From: Planctomycetaceae bacterium
Lineage (GTDB): Bacteria; Planctomycetota; Planctomycetia; Planctomycetales; Planctomycetaceae
Direction of reading: 5' to 3'
Length of the DNA: 12,756 nucleotides
Assembly: GCA_003445035.1 (NCBI GenBank)
Contig: DLVV01000161.1
Location: forward strand, 6,391 to 19,146
In this document: piece by piece, positions 7,053 to 12,756 of the stretch
Layout of the letters: each line of letters opens with the position of its first letter
Numbering within the stretch: position 1 is the first letter of the stretch
Program-made: the position numbers and the translations under genes
Notes under the pieces: model-generated
Seen by the model: only the letters and a program-made list of their open reading frames with translations
Database searches by the model: none
What the model was told of the DNA's origin: nothing

Positions 7053-8322
7053 CGTCGGTCTCCCCGAGTATTCCCAATGCCTCACGGACCGGCTCCCACG
7101 TCCCGACTGCGTCGGCAATGGCACGGTGGCCCGCCGGAGTGCAGTGTCCGTCCTCGACAAAAAATGGGGGTTCGGCGGTCTCCCCGAGCGCGAGGCGGAG
7201 GTCGAGCAAATCGACACCGGCCGTCCGGGCCCAGTCGGTGACCAGTTCGGCCGTCCTCCCCGGCCGATCCAACCAGCCATCCTCGACGTCGAATCCCAAC
7301 GTCCGGTTGAACGCCAGGGCCTGCTCGGAGACCTGTGATGCATCGGGAATCACAGCCACGACCAGGCTTGCTCCTTCCGACTCGACCAGTTGCTTGAGAC
7401 GATCCAGATGATCACGGGTCCGTTGCCATGCCTTCGGCGAGAATTCGGACGAGGGATCCAGGCTGTTCCGAAGCCGCTGAGGATCGAGACAGGCCTGCAG
7501 GTAACGGTAACCGGGCAGTTGCCCGTCTTCGGCTCGAGCCCGCACCTCTTCGGGCAGGTCCCGGTAGCGAGCCTCGGCCAAGTCGGGCTCGACCGCCGAG
7601 GCAACCGCTTCGCCACGGATCCAGGCCACCACCTCCGCCTCGGTCCGCTTGCGGTTCGCATCAGTCGCCCGAGACCGACGCTTCCGCATGGCCAGTTCAA
7701 GATACGTGTTGGGACACCAGAAGTGCGCCAGTTGTCTGAGCGTCCCGGCAGGCTGCCAATCGGCCAGTTCCTCGTCGGTCTCCTCCTCCAGCACCTCGGC
7801 CAGGTCGTTGCCCAGGTAATAGACCAGCAGCACCACGTCGGGATCGAACCGCTGCCCGATCTGCCGAAAGAGAGTCACCTCCCGGATCGTGCTCGTCCCG
7901 GCTCGGCCCACGTTGATCACCTCGACGTCCTGCTGCGACCAGTCCCTGGCTAGTTGCTCGGTGAAGACATCCTCGTCGGCCACCCCGACACCGGCCACGA
8001 AAGAATCTCCCAAGACCACCAGCCGCCGATGACCCGCCGGTTTCGACTCGGCCACCTCCCGACCTCGCAGCCCCAGCGAGTTTGTGCGGAAGACGTAATC
8101 GAACTCGCCGCTGCGATGCGGAACGACCGCGTCGGGTTCCAGACGCAACAGGTGACGGCGGTGCGAACCGGCCAGCACGCCCAGCAGCCAGTCGGCCGGC
8201 TTCAGCATCACCACGACCACGATCGCCGCCAGCACCAAGCGTTTCAGCCACACGCGGCGGACCGGACGGCTGGAACCGACGGGCGAATGGATGGCCGTTT
8301 CGGACTCGGACGACACCGGCAA
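7042..8322 (-). CDS. Membrane-anchored SGNH/GDSL hydrolase-like protein (first of tandem pair)
   Basis: About 426 residues from TTG at 8320-8322 (GGGAG four bases upstream). A GTG at 8314-8316 is an alternative with wider spacing; no ATG is available nearby. Basic residues (VRRVWLKR) precede a transmembrane helix at about 28-50, giving an N-in topology with the rest outside. A DYVFRTNSLGLRGRE segment (75-89), common before SGNH domains in polysaccharide loci, leads into the catalytic fold: VVLGDSFVAG (Ser107), NVGRAGTST (Gly of block II, 137-145), YYLGNDL (Asn172) and DGHCTPAGH (Asp391, His393). All SGNH residues are present, so it should be active as an esterase or acyltransferase, probably acting on cell-envelope carbohydrate. 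It leads the four-gene leftward operon and is divergent from a GT4 gene. The substrate is unknown. Confidence 0.85.
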   Translation of the reverse strand: MPVSSESETAIHSPVGSSRPVRRVWLKRLVLAAIVVVVMLKPADWLLGVLAGSHRRHLLRLEPDAVVPHRSGEFDYVFRTNSLGLRGREVAESKPAGHRRLVVLGDSFVAGVGVADEDVFTEQLARDWSQQDVEVINVGRAGTSTIREVTLFRQIGQRFDPDVVLLVYYLGNDLAEVLEEETDEELADWQPAGTLRQLAHFWCPNTYLELAMRKRRSRATDANRKRTEAEVVAWIRGEAVASAVEPDLAEARYRDLPEEVRARAEDGQLPGYRYLQACLDPQRLRNSLDPSSEFSPKAWQRTRDHLDRLKQLVESEGASLVVAVIPDASQVSEQALAFNRTLGFDVEDGWLDRPGRTAELVTDWARTAGVDLLDLRLALGETAEPPFFVEDGHCTPAGHRAIADAVGTWEPVREALGILGETDVGQ

Positions 8323-8440
8323 GTAACTCCCTCGAGAACGCGATTCTCATCGTATGTCGAGGTAGCAAAACCACGCAACCAGTCTTCGGGCACGCGCGGC
8401 ACCGGAACACCTCTCGTCCGCACGGCGATGGTTGTGGTAA
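8323..8440. promoter_or_regulatory. Divergent intergenic region; possible promoter of the leftward SGNH-acylase operon
   Basis: These 118 bases separate the operon from the GT4 gene. On the minus strand TTGCGT (8378-8373) and TACGAT (8354-8349) are spaced by 18 bases and would place a start just before the TTG of the first SGNH gene. The match to a sigma-70 consensus is modest, and planctomycete promoters are poorly defined. Nothing comparable was seen for the rightward gene. Confidence 0.25.
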
Positions 8441-9613
8441 ATGGAGCCCGGAGACAAAGGAGCAATCCCCAAGTTGGCACGTCGCCTGACACTCGTGATC
8501 CACTCGTTGGCCCAGGGCGGTGCCGAACGGGACATGGCGCACCTGGCCCGTTGCTGGTCCGGCCGCGGAGACGACGTCGCCTTGGTGACACTCGACTCGG
8601 TAGCAAACGACAGTTTCCCACTTGCCGATGGGGTGACACGGACGGGCCTCGGCCTGGTGGGACACTCGCGAAACGTGTTCGAAGCGTTCGCGAACAACCG
8701 CCGACGAATTAAAGCGCTCCGTGACGTATTGCAGCAACGGTCGCCTCAGACGATCGTCAGCTTCATCGACCGCATGAACGTGATGACCCTGAAAGCGGCT
8801 GCCGGACTCGGTGATCCGGTCATCATTTCGGAAAGGATCGATCCCCGACACCACGAACCCGGCCGCATCTGGCGTTGGCTCCGCAGGCGAACCTACCCTG
8901 GCTGCACGGCGCAGGTGGTGCTGACTCACTCGGTCCGTGACTGGTGCCGGCGACTGGCACCGGCTCGCCCGGTGCACGTGATTCCCAATCCCGCTCGTCG
9001 ACCTGAGACCGGTTCATCACCGGAGGCCCCTTCGTGGGCTGTCGACGATCGCCGCATTTTGCTCGGCATGGGCCGTCTGCACCCCCAAAAGGGGTTCGAT
9101 CGCCTGCTGCCCGGCTTCGCCCGCCTCAGAGAATCTCATCCTGGCTGGCACCTGGTGCTGCTGGGCGAGGGAGACGAACGCACCGGACTCGAAACCCGGA
9201 TCCGTGAACTCGGGCTCGAGGATCACGTCACGTTGCCGGGGTGGGTTGCGGATGTCGAGAACGCGTTTTCGCGATCCGAGTTGTTCGTGCTGCCATCCCG
9301 GTACGAGGGCTTCGGCAACGTCGTCGCCGAAGCCCTGGCGTGCGGCGTGCCAGTGGTGACGCTGGATTGCCCCAGTGGACCGGGAGAAATCGTCCGCAAC
9401 GAGGTCGACGGCCTGGTCGTCCCCGCCGAGGACCTCCCCGGACTGGAACAGGCGCTCGACCGCCTGATGGGTGACACCGAATTGCGTGCCCGGTTTGCCG
9501 CGAGGGGGCCCGAGGTGCTCGAACGCTTCAGCGAACAGAAGTTCCTGGACCAATGGGACGCGGTACTCGATGGTCGAAATGAAAGCGATGTCGACGGGAT
9601 CCTGGGCCCCTGA
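8441..9613 (+). CDS. GT4 family glycosyltransferase
   Basis: 390 residues from ATG at 8441. An in-frame TTG at 8474 is an alternative start and has a better upstream AAAGGAG (8456-8462, spacing 11). It shows the two Rossmann lobes of a GT-B enzyme: HSLAQGGAERDM (21-32) in the acceptor lobe, and in the donor lobe GMGRLHPQKGFDRLL followed by PSRYEGFGNVVAEALACGVPVV, with the EX7E pair Glu289/Glu297 that binds the nucleotide sugar. The DCPSGPGEIV sequence resembles that of GT4 enzymes adding GalNAc or similar sugars to lipid-linked oligosaccharides (PglA/PglJ type). Expected role: retaining transfer of a sugar from a nucleotide donor, at the inner face of the membrane. There is no signal peptide. 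It is divergent from the SGNH operon and may supply the glycan those proteins modify. Donor and acceptor unknown. Confidence 0.9.
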   Translation: MEPGDKGAIPKLARRLTLVIHSLAQGGAERDMAHLARCWSGRGDDVALVTLDSVANDSFPLADGVTRTGLGLVGHSRNVFEAFANNRRRIKALRDVLQQRSPQTIVSFIDRMNVMTLKAAAGLGDPVIISERIDPRHHEPGRIWRWLRRRTYPGCTAQVVLTHSVRDWCRRLAPARPVHVIPNPARRPETGSSPEAPSWAVDDRRILLGMGRLHPQKGFDRLLPGFARLRESHPGWHLVLLGEGDERTGLETRIRELGLEDHVTLPGWVADVENAFSRSELFVLPSRYEGFGNVVAEALACGVPVVTLDCPSGPGEIVRNEVDGLVVPAEDLPGLEQALDRLMGDTELRARFAARGPEVLERFSEQKFLDQWDAVLDGRNESDVDGILGP

Positions 9614-9625
9614 TCCGTCCGGATC
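9612..9625. repeat. 14-bp palindrome between two convergent stop codons
   Basis: GATCCG-TC-CGGATC fills the 12-base gap between the GT4 TGA (9611-9613) and the dehydrogenase stop (9626-9628), sharing the GA of the former. As RNA it could form a short stem on either strand, so a weak bidirectional terminator is possible. The stem is only 5-6 bp and no T-tract follows, so this is uncertain. Confidence 0.3.
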
Positions 9626-10981
9626 TCACGATTCGGCAACGGCCATCTCGCTACGGAGTTCCCGCAAAAGCGGATCCACATCGAGTTCGACGTCGTCGCT
9701 GGTGAGCACGGCTCCCCGCTGAACATCCCGCACCAGCCGGGCACCCTCGAGCAATCCCAGCGGAACCTGCGATCGCCGACGGGCCGCTTCCGCGGTGGTC
9801 AGTTGCCCCCAGGCGCAGTAGCCCCCCTCACCATCGATAACCTGGCCGGCAGACAGGTCCCTCTTGGTGCAAGCCACCACCTCGGCAAGGTGACCGGCCG
9901 GGCAACCGGTGGGCCGCCCGTCCAAGGCCGCCGCGGCAATCGATGGACCCAGTTCCAGACCGATCCAGTGATTCGGACGCCAGGCCGCTGCGTAGCGGCC
10001 CGACCGGTCGGTGGGGATCCCGTACTGGCGAAAACACTCGTGAACGTATTCGTGTTCGGCCTCGACCACCACGTACACTCCCCAGCGAAGATCCTCCGCC
10101 ACCGGTCTCCCGTCGATCTCGAGACAGCTGACCACTTCAACCGTGCCCGCGTGTCCCAGCAATCCCCCCTCGGTGACCGGTTTGAGCATCTCGGCCAGGT
10201 CGCTTGTCCCAACCGGAGGGAACAGGAGCCCGTCTTCAGGCGGCACCAGCCCGGTGGCGTTGGCGACCGCGGCCATCTCGATCGCACTCTTCGTGCCGTC
10301 GAGAAACGAGTTGAACATCTGCGGGTTGACGTTATCCCGCTGCAAAGATTCGGCCTCGTCACCGTAGTGACCGAACACCGTCTCGGGAGTCGACTCGTGA
10401 AAACTCGGCAGATGTCTCGTCCCCTTGCCGGCGGTTGTCACCGTGAAACCACAGCTGCGTGCCCAGTCGACCATCTCGCAGATCAACGCCGGCTGGTCGC
10501 CGTAGGCCATCGAGTAAACCAGCCCAGCCGCCGAAGCCCGTCGTGCCAGCGCCGGTCCGACCAGGACATCGGCTTCGACGGTCACCATCACCACGTGCAC
10601 TCCGGCGTCGACGGCCGCCACCACGTGCCGGGTGGCAGCGGCCACGTGGCCGGTGCTCTCTACCAGCACGTCGATCCCACTCTCAAGCACCACCCCCACG
10701 TCGGTCGTCACACCGACCTGGCCACGCGACACGGCATCGACCAGTTCTCCCGCCGTGGAAACCGGCACAATCTGTTCGGCTGGCCACCCCACGCGAACCA
10801 GCGCGTTGGACGCCCTCGTCGGATCCAGATCGACCACCGCTGACAGCCCGAGTCCAACTGTCGTGCGGGCCTGTGCCAGAAACATCGTGCCGAACTTGCC
10901 GGCACCGACAACCCCCACCTGGACCGGGTTCTCCCGTGTTTTCCGGCCCGAAAAACGTCCCGCGATTTCATGGTGCGACAT
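9626..10981 (-). CDS. NAD(P)-dependent oxidoreductase with C-terminal SAF domain (DRL-like / homoserine-dehydrogenase-like)
   Basis: 451 residues from ATG at 10979-10981, chosen because GGAG lies six bases upstream; the frame stays open to TTG at 11023 but without a comparable signal. VGVVGAGKFGTMF (22-34, GxGxxG at 26-31) is a Rossmann dinucleotide fold of the homoserine-dehydrogenase NAD-binding type. The middle part (GKGTRHLPSFHEST, DEAESLQRDNVNPQMFNSFLDGTKSAIEM) is the substrate domain, and about 365-440 (TKRDLSAGQ, RLVRDVQRGAVLTSDDV) is an SAF domain. This architecture matches proteins related to Brucella DRL, an alternative DXP reductoisomerase, but most relatives are uncharacterised and many sit in sugar-acid loci. 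With a sugar transporter nearby, oxidation of a sugar derivative is as likely as isoprenoid synthesis. No signal peptide; cytoplasmic. It is divergent from the 62-residue gene. Confidence 0.85.
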   Translation of the reverse strand: MSHHEIAGRFSGRKTRENPVQVGVVGAGKFGTMFLAQARTTVGLGLSAVVDLDPTRASNALVRVGWPAEQIVPVSTAGELVDAVSRGQVGVTTDVGVVLESGIDVLVESTGHVAAATRHVVAAVDAGVHVVMVTVEADVLVGPALARRASAAGLVYSMAYGDQPALICEMVDWARSCGFTVTTAGKGTRHLPSFHESTPETVFGHYGDEAESLQRDNVNPQMFNSFLDGTKSAIEMAAVANATGLVPPEDGLLFPPVGTSDLAEMLKPVTEGGLLGHAGTVEVVSCLEIDGRPVAEDLRWGVYVVVEAEHEYVHECFRQYGIPTDRSGRYAAAWRPNHWIGLELGPSIAAAALDGRPTGCPAGHLAEVVACTKRDLSAGQVIDGEGGYCAWGQLTTAEAARRRSQVPLGLLEGARLVRDVQRGAVLTSDDVELDVDPLLRELRSEMAVAES

Positions 10982-11076
10982 GATCAACTCCAGTTCACCG
11001 CTTTTTCTTCGCATCTTTTCCAACGGTCACCCGATGGTGCGCATAAGATTCCAGCAGAGGCAACGGAGGGACAGCC
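10982..11076. promoter_or_regulatory. Divergent intergenic region upstream of dehydrogenase and small ORF
   Basis: These 95 bases separate two divergent genes with strong ribosome binding sites. On the plus strand CATAAG (11042-11047) resembles a -10 box with a poor -35 candidate TTTCCA (11017-11022, 19-base spacing). The site is speculative. No other structure was seen. Confidence 0.2.
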
Positions 11077-11265
11077 ATGGACATCTATCTGCCAACACAG
11101 GCAGAAATCCTCAAAGCGTGCCGGGAAATCCGGTCGACGTGGTCGTCGCGCGAGTTGTTCAAGCGTGCCGGCGTTCCGGAACCGACCGGGTGGATGCCAC
11201 CCGGAACCGACCGCCCCCTGGCGGCCGGGACCCGCTCGATCCGACGAATGACCGGCGAGGACTAG
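11077..11265 (+). CDS. Small hypothetical protein (62 residues)
   Basis: I do not recognise a named family. The reading frame is supported by an unusually good ribosome binding site, GGAGGG at 11065-11070, exactly six bases before ATG. The product begins MDIYLPTQAEILKACREIRSTWS and continues as a basic, probably helical segment (SSRELFKRAG), then a WMPPGTDRP turn and a short tail. No membrane segment or signal peptide is present. It resembles in style the short conserved hypothetical proteins found in planctomycetes, but I could not verify that. It lies alone on its strand between the dehydrogenase (divergent) and the sugar-binding lipoprotein gene (convergent, 31-base gap). A single cysteine (Cys15) makes metal binding unlikely. 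Confidence 0.65.
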   Translation: MDIYLPTQAEILKACREIRSTWSSRELFKRAGVPEPTGWMPPGTDRPLAAGTRSIRRMTGED

Positions 11266-11296
11266 ATCTCGCACGGATGGCTCTTGCTGAAGCGGC

Positions 11297-12358
11297 TCAC
11301 TTCGAAAAATCGTATTCGTCGATGTTCTTGTCGTGGAACCGAAGCGGGTCCGAGAGGATCAGCATGGTGGGGTCCTGCCGGCTGAGTCGCACCTTGCCGT
11401 AGCCGGACAATTCGGTCCCCTCGCCGATCTCCTGTCCCTGGACCAGGGCATGAGCGACCCGCACGGTCAGTTCACCCAGGGCCCGAGGATCCCAGAGGTA
11501 GAAGGCCTCAAGCACACCGTCCTTCACGTAGGCCCGCATTTCCTCGGGCATCGAGTTGCCCGTCAGGGCCACGCTGCCGACGCGACCGGTCCGCTTCAAG
11601 GCTTCGGCCGCGCCGGGGACCGAGTTCGAATCGAAGGCGATCAGGCCCTTCAGATCGGGGTGCTTGTTGAGCAACGTTTCCACCTTCTGGCGGGCCACCT
11701 CGACGTTCTCCTGGGTCACCACCGTGTCGACCAGTTCCATCTTCGGATAGGCCGACCTGGCCTTCGCCTCGGCGAACTTCCGCCAGGTGTTCAGGTTGGC
11801 AGCATCGAGACTGGCGATGGCGATCGCCCATTTTCCTTCACGGTTCATCTGTCCCGCGATCTCGTCAATCAGGGCTTCGCCCAGTTCCTGGTCGTCGACC
11901 TGATTGACCATCGCCGTTCGGCCACACTCGGGAGAATCCGTGTCCCAGCAGATCACCCGGATTCCGCGTTGCTGGGCTTTCTGGACAAACCGCTTCACGG
12001 TCTTGGGCTGGTTGGGCGCGACACAGATGGCGTCGACACCCTGGCGAATCCAGGTCTCAATGAACTTGTTCTGTTCCGACCCACTCGGCTCGGTCGGACC
12101 GTCGTAGATCAACTTCACGCCCAACTCGTCAGCGGCCTTCTGGGCGCCCCGTCGGCAGGCGGCGAAGTACTTGATGTTGACCAGCTTGGGCAGCACCGCG
12201 ATCACGACCTGCTTGTCGGGCTTGCCCGTGGCCCCCGGACTTTCGGTGGAGGGTACCGGCGAGGAATCGCCGCCGTCGCCGCATCCGGCCACACAGATCA
12301 CCCCGACCAGCGCGGCCACCAGGAACGTGGTGAGAGAACGAGTGGTCCGAATCGGCAT
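11297..12358 (-). CDS. Sugar ABC transporter substrate-binding lipoprotein (RhaS/RbsB-like)
   Basis: About 353 residues from ATG at 12356-12358, chosen because it gives a standard lipoprotein signal: basic MPIRTTR, a hydrophobic core (LTTFLVAALVGVICV) and a VAGC lipobox with Cys26 lipidated. In-frame ATGs at 12376 and 12400 are alternatives, and none has a strong ribosome binding site. A Ser/Pro/Gly linker (27-48) leads to a two-lobe periplasmic binding domain of the type I sugar family: VVIAVLPKLVNIKYF, GVDAICVAPNQPKTV, GIRVICWDTDSPECGR, KGLIAFDSNSVPGAAEAL and VALTGNS. It should capture a monosaccharide or related polyol outside the inner membrane and pass it to the permease, whose gene ends 146 bases upstream in the same direction. 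The exact sugar is not evident; rhamnose-, ribose- and AI-2-type proteins look alike at this level. Confidence 0.9.
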   Translation of the reverse strand: MPIRTTRSLTTFLVAALVGVICVAGCGDGGDSSPVPSTESPGATGKPDKQVVIAVLPKLVNIKYFAACRRGAQKAADELGVKLIYDGPTEPSGSEQNKFIETWIRQGVDAICVAPNQPKTVKRFVQKAQQRGIRVICWDTDSPECGRTAMVNQVDDQELGEALIDEIAGQMNREGKWAIAIASLDAANLNTWRKFAEAKARSAYPKMELVDTVVTQENVEVARQKVETLLNKHPDLKGLIAFDSNSVPGAAEALKRTGRVGSVALTGNSMPEEMRAYVKDGVLEAFYLWDPRALGELTVRVAHALVQGQEIGEGTELSGYGKVRLSRQDPTMLILSDPLRFHDKNIDEYDFSK

Positions 12359-12504
12359 CGCGTGTCGTCCAGGCATCGCTCTTCTCATCCTCGCGGTCAT
12401 GGCCCCGGGGTCCCAACCGGCCCATCCGGGGGCAACGGTCCCGAGCAAGCAGTCTTGTGGAAACCCATCGCGACCGCAATCGAATCGGAGACCAGTTATG
12501 ACAA

Positions 12505-12756
12505 CTAGCCCTCCTCACGACGGCCAATCCAAGTGTTTAACCAGACTCCGACGACCAGCAACAGGCCCAGCAGCAAGTACCTGAAGTGGCTGATCTCAAA
12601 TGGAAGATGCTCGTCGCTCCACCCTTTCGCCTCCCGCAATCCGTCATCGAGCACGGCAACCAACAGCGCGCCCAGTACCGATCCGACCAGTGAGCCGCGA
12701 CCACCTTCGACCCGCGTCCCGCCCAGCACCACCGCCACGATCACCTTCAGTTCCAG
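12505..12756 (-). CDS. Sugar ABC transporter permease, C-terminal fragment (5' end outside window)
   Basis: The frame enters from the right edge (LELKVIVAVVLGG) and ends at TAG 12505-12507, so 83 residues of the C-terminus are visible. The segment VAVVLGGTRVEGGRGSLVG is the characteristic conserved block of RbsC/RhaQ/XylH-type permeases, followed by a helix (SVLGALLVAVLDDGL) and a last membrane helix (FRYLLLGLLLVVGVWLNTWIG) with a charged RREEG tail. It forms the membrane channel of a sugar importer with the downstream binding lipoprotein. The ATPase and any second permease would lie to the right, outside the window. The missing N-terminus means nothing can be said about its start or regulation. 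Confidence 0.88.
   Translation of the reverse strand: MELKVIVAVVLGGTRVEGGRGSLVGSVLGALLVAVLDDGLREAKGWSDEHLPFEISHFRYLLLGLLLVVGVWLNTWIGRREEG

Noticed and set aside
7053..7343. N-terminal extension of the second SGNH gene up to 7343
   Set aside because: It lies inside the first SGNH gene in another frame and is a Ser/Arg/Pro-rich shadow. The TTG at 7050-7052 has a well-spaced GGGGAG.
9803..10843. 346-codon rightward open frame inside the dehydrogenase gene
   Set aside because: Antisense shadow with His/Arg-rich composition and no motif.
10982..11023. N-terminal extension of the dehydrogenase to TTG 11023 or ATG 11014
   Set aside because: ATG 10981 has GGAG at ideal spacing and gives a normal lead into the Rossmann fold.
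11333..12508. 391-codon rightward open frame over the binding-protein gene
   Set aside because: Antisense shadow; the minus strand has an intact lipoprotein signal and sugar-binding domain.

Overview
The window is about 12.8 kb of GC-rich, gene-dense DNA that looks like a planctomycete chromosome, probably from the Pirellulales side of that phylum. This assignment is inferred from gene content. It rests on an exported thioredoxin domain fused to HEAT repeats with the W-G-D-W-x-x-x-C-R-A-M-Y-P-H-E-R-S signature, a twin-arginine amidohydrolase_2 protein, a signal-less penicillin-acylase-family Ntn hydrolase, membrane-anchored SGNH proteins, and an SAF-domain dehydrogenase near a RhaS/RbsB-type sugar transporter. 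No rRNA, tRNA, insertion sequence or CRISPR array is visible.

Layout. (1) 1-1493, leftward: an exported thioredoxin-fold/HEAT-repeat protein that runs off the left edge. Its frame is interrupted only by one TGA at 1275-1277, exactly where the first cysteine of the CxxC redox motif belongs (W-TGA-P-P-C). The frame is then open for a further 424 codons, and a perfect 7-bp hairpin with a GGUC loop follows the TGA at a SECIS-like distance. The best reading is a selenoprotein with a UxxC active site, and this is the main discovery candidate. (2) 1494-1713: divergent intergenic region. (3) 1714-2673, rightward: a Tat-exported amidohydrolase. (4) 2670-8322, leftward: a tightly overlapping four-gene operon. 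In order of transcription it holds two membrane-anchored SGNH/GDSL proteins, a penicillin-acylase-family Ntn hydrolase and a histidine phosphatase. (5) 8441-9613, rightward and divergent from that operon: a GT4 glycosyltransferase. (6) 9626-10981, leftward: an NAD(P)-dependent dehydrogenase with a C-terminal SAF domain (DRL-like). (7) 11077-11265, rightward: a 62-residue protein of unknown function with a very strong ribosome binding site. (8) 11297-12756, leftward: a sugar-binding lipoprotein preceded by the C-terminal end of an ABC permease that enters from the right edge.

How the genes may work together. The SGNH pair, the acylase-family hydrolase, the phosphatase and the divergent GT4 enzyme could form a locus that builds or trims acyl groups on a surface glycan or other acylated metabolite; this is inference from neighbourhood only. 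The permease, binding lipoprotein and possibly the SAF-domain dehydrogenase suggest uptake and oxidation of a sugar or sugar acid, although the 62-residue gene lies between them on the opposite strand. The Trx-HEAT selenoprotein and the amidohydrolase are divergent neighbours with no evident functional link.
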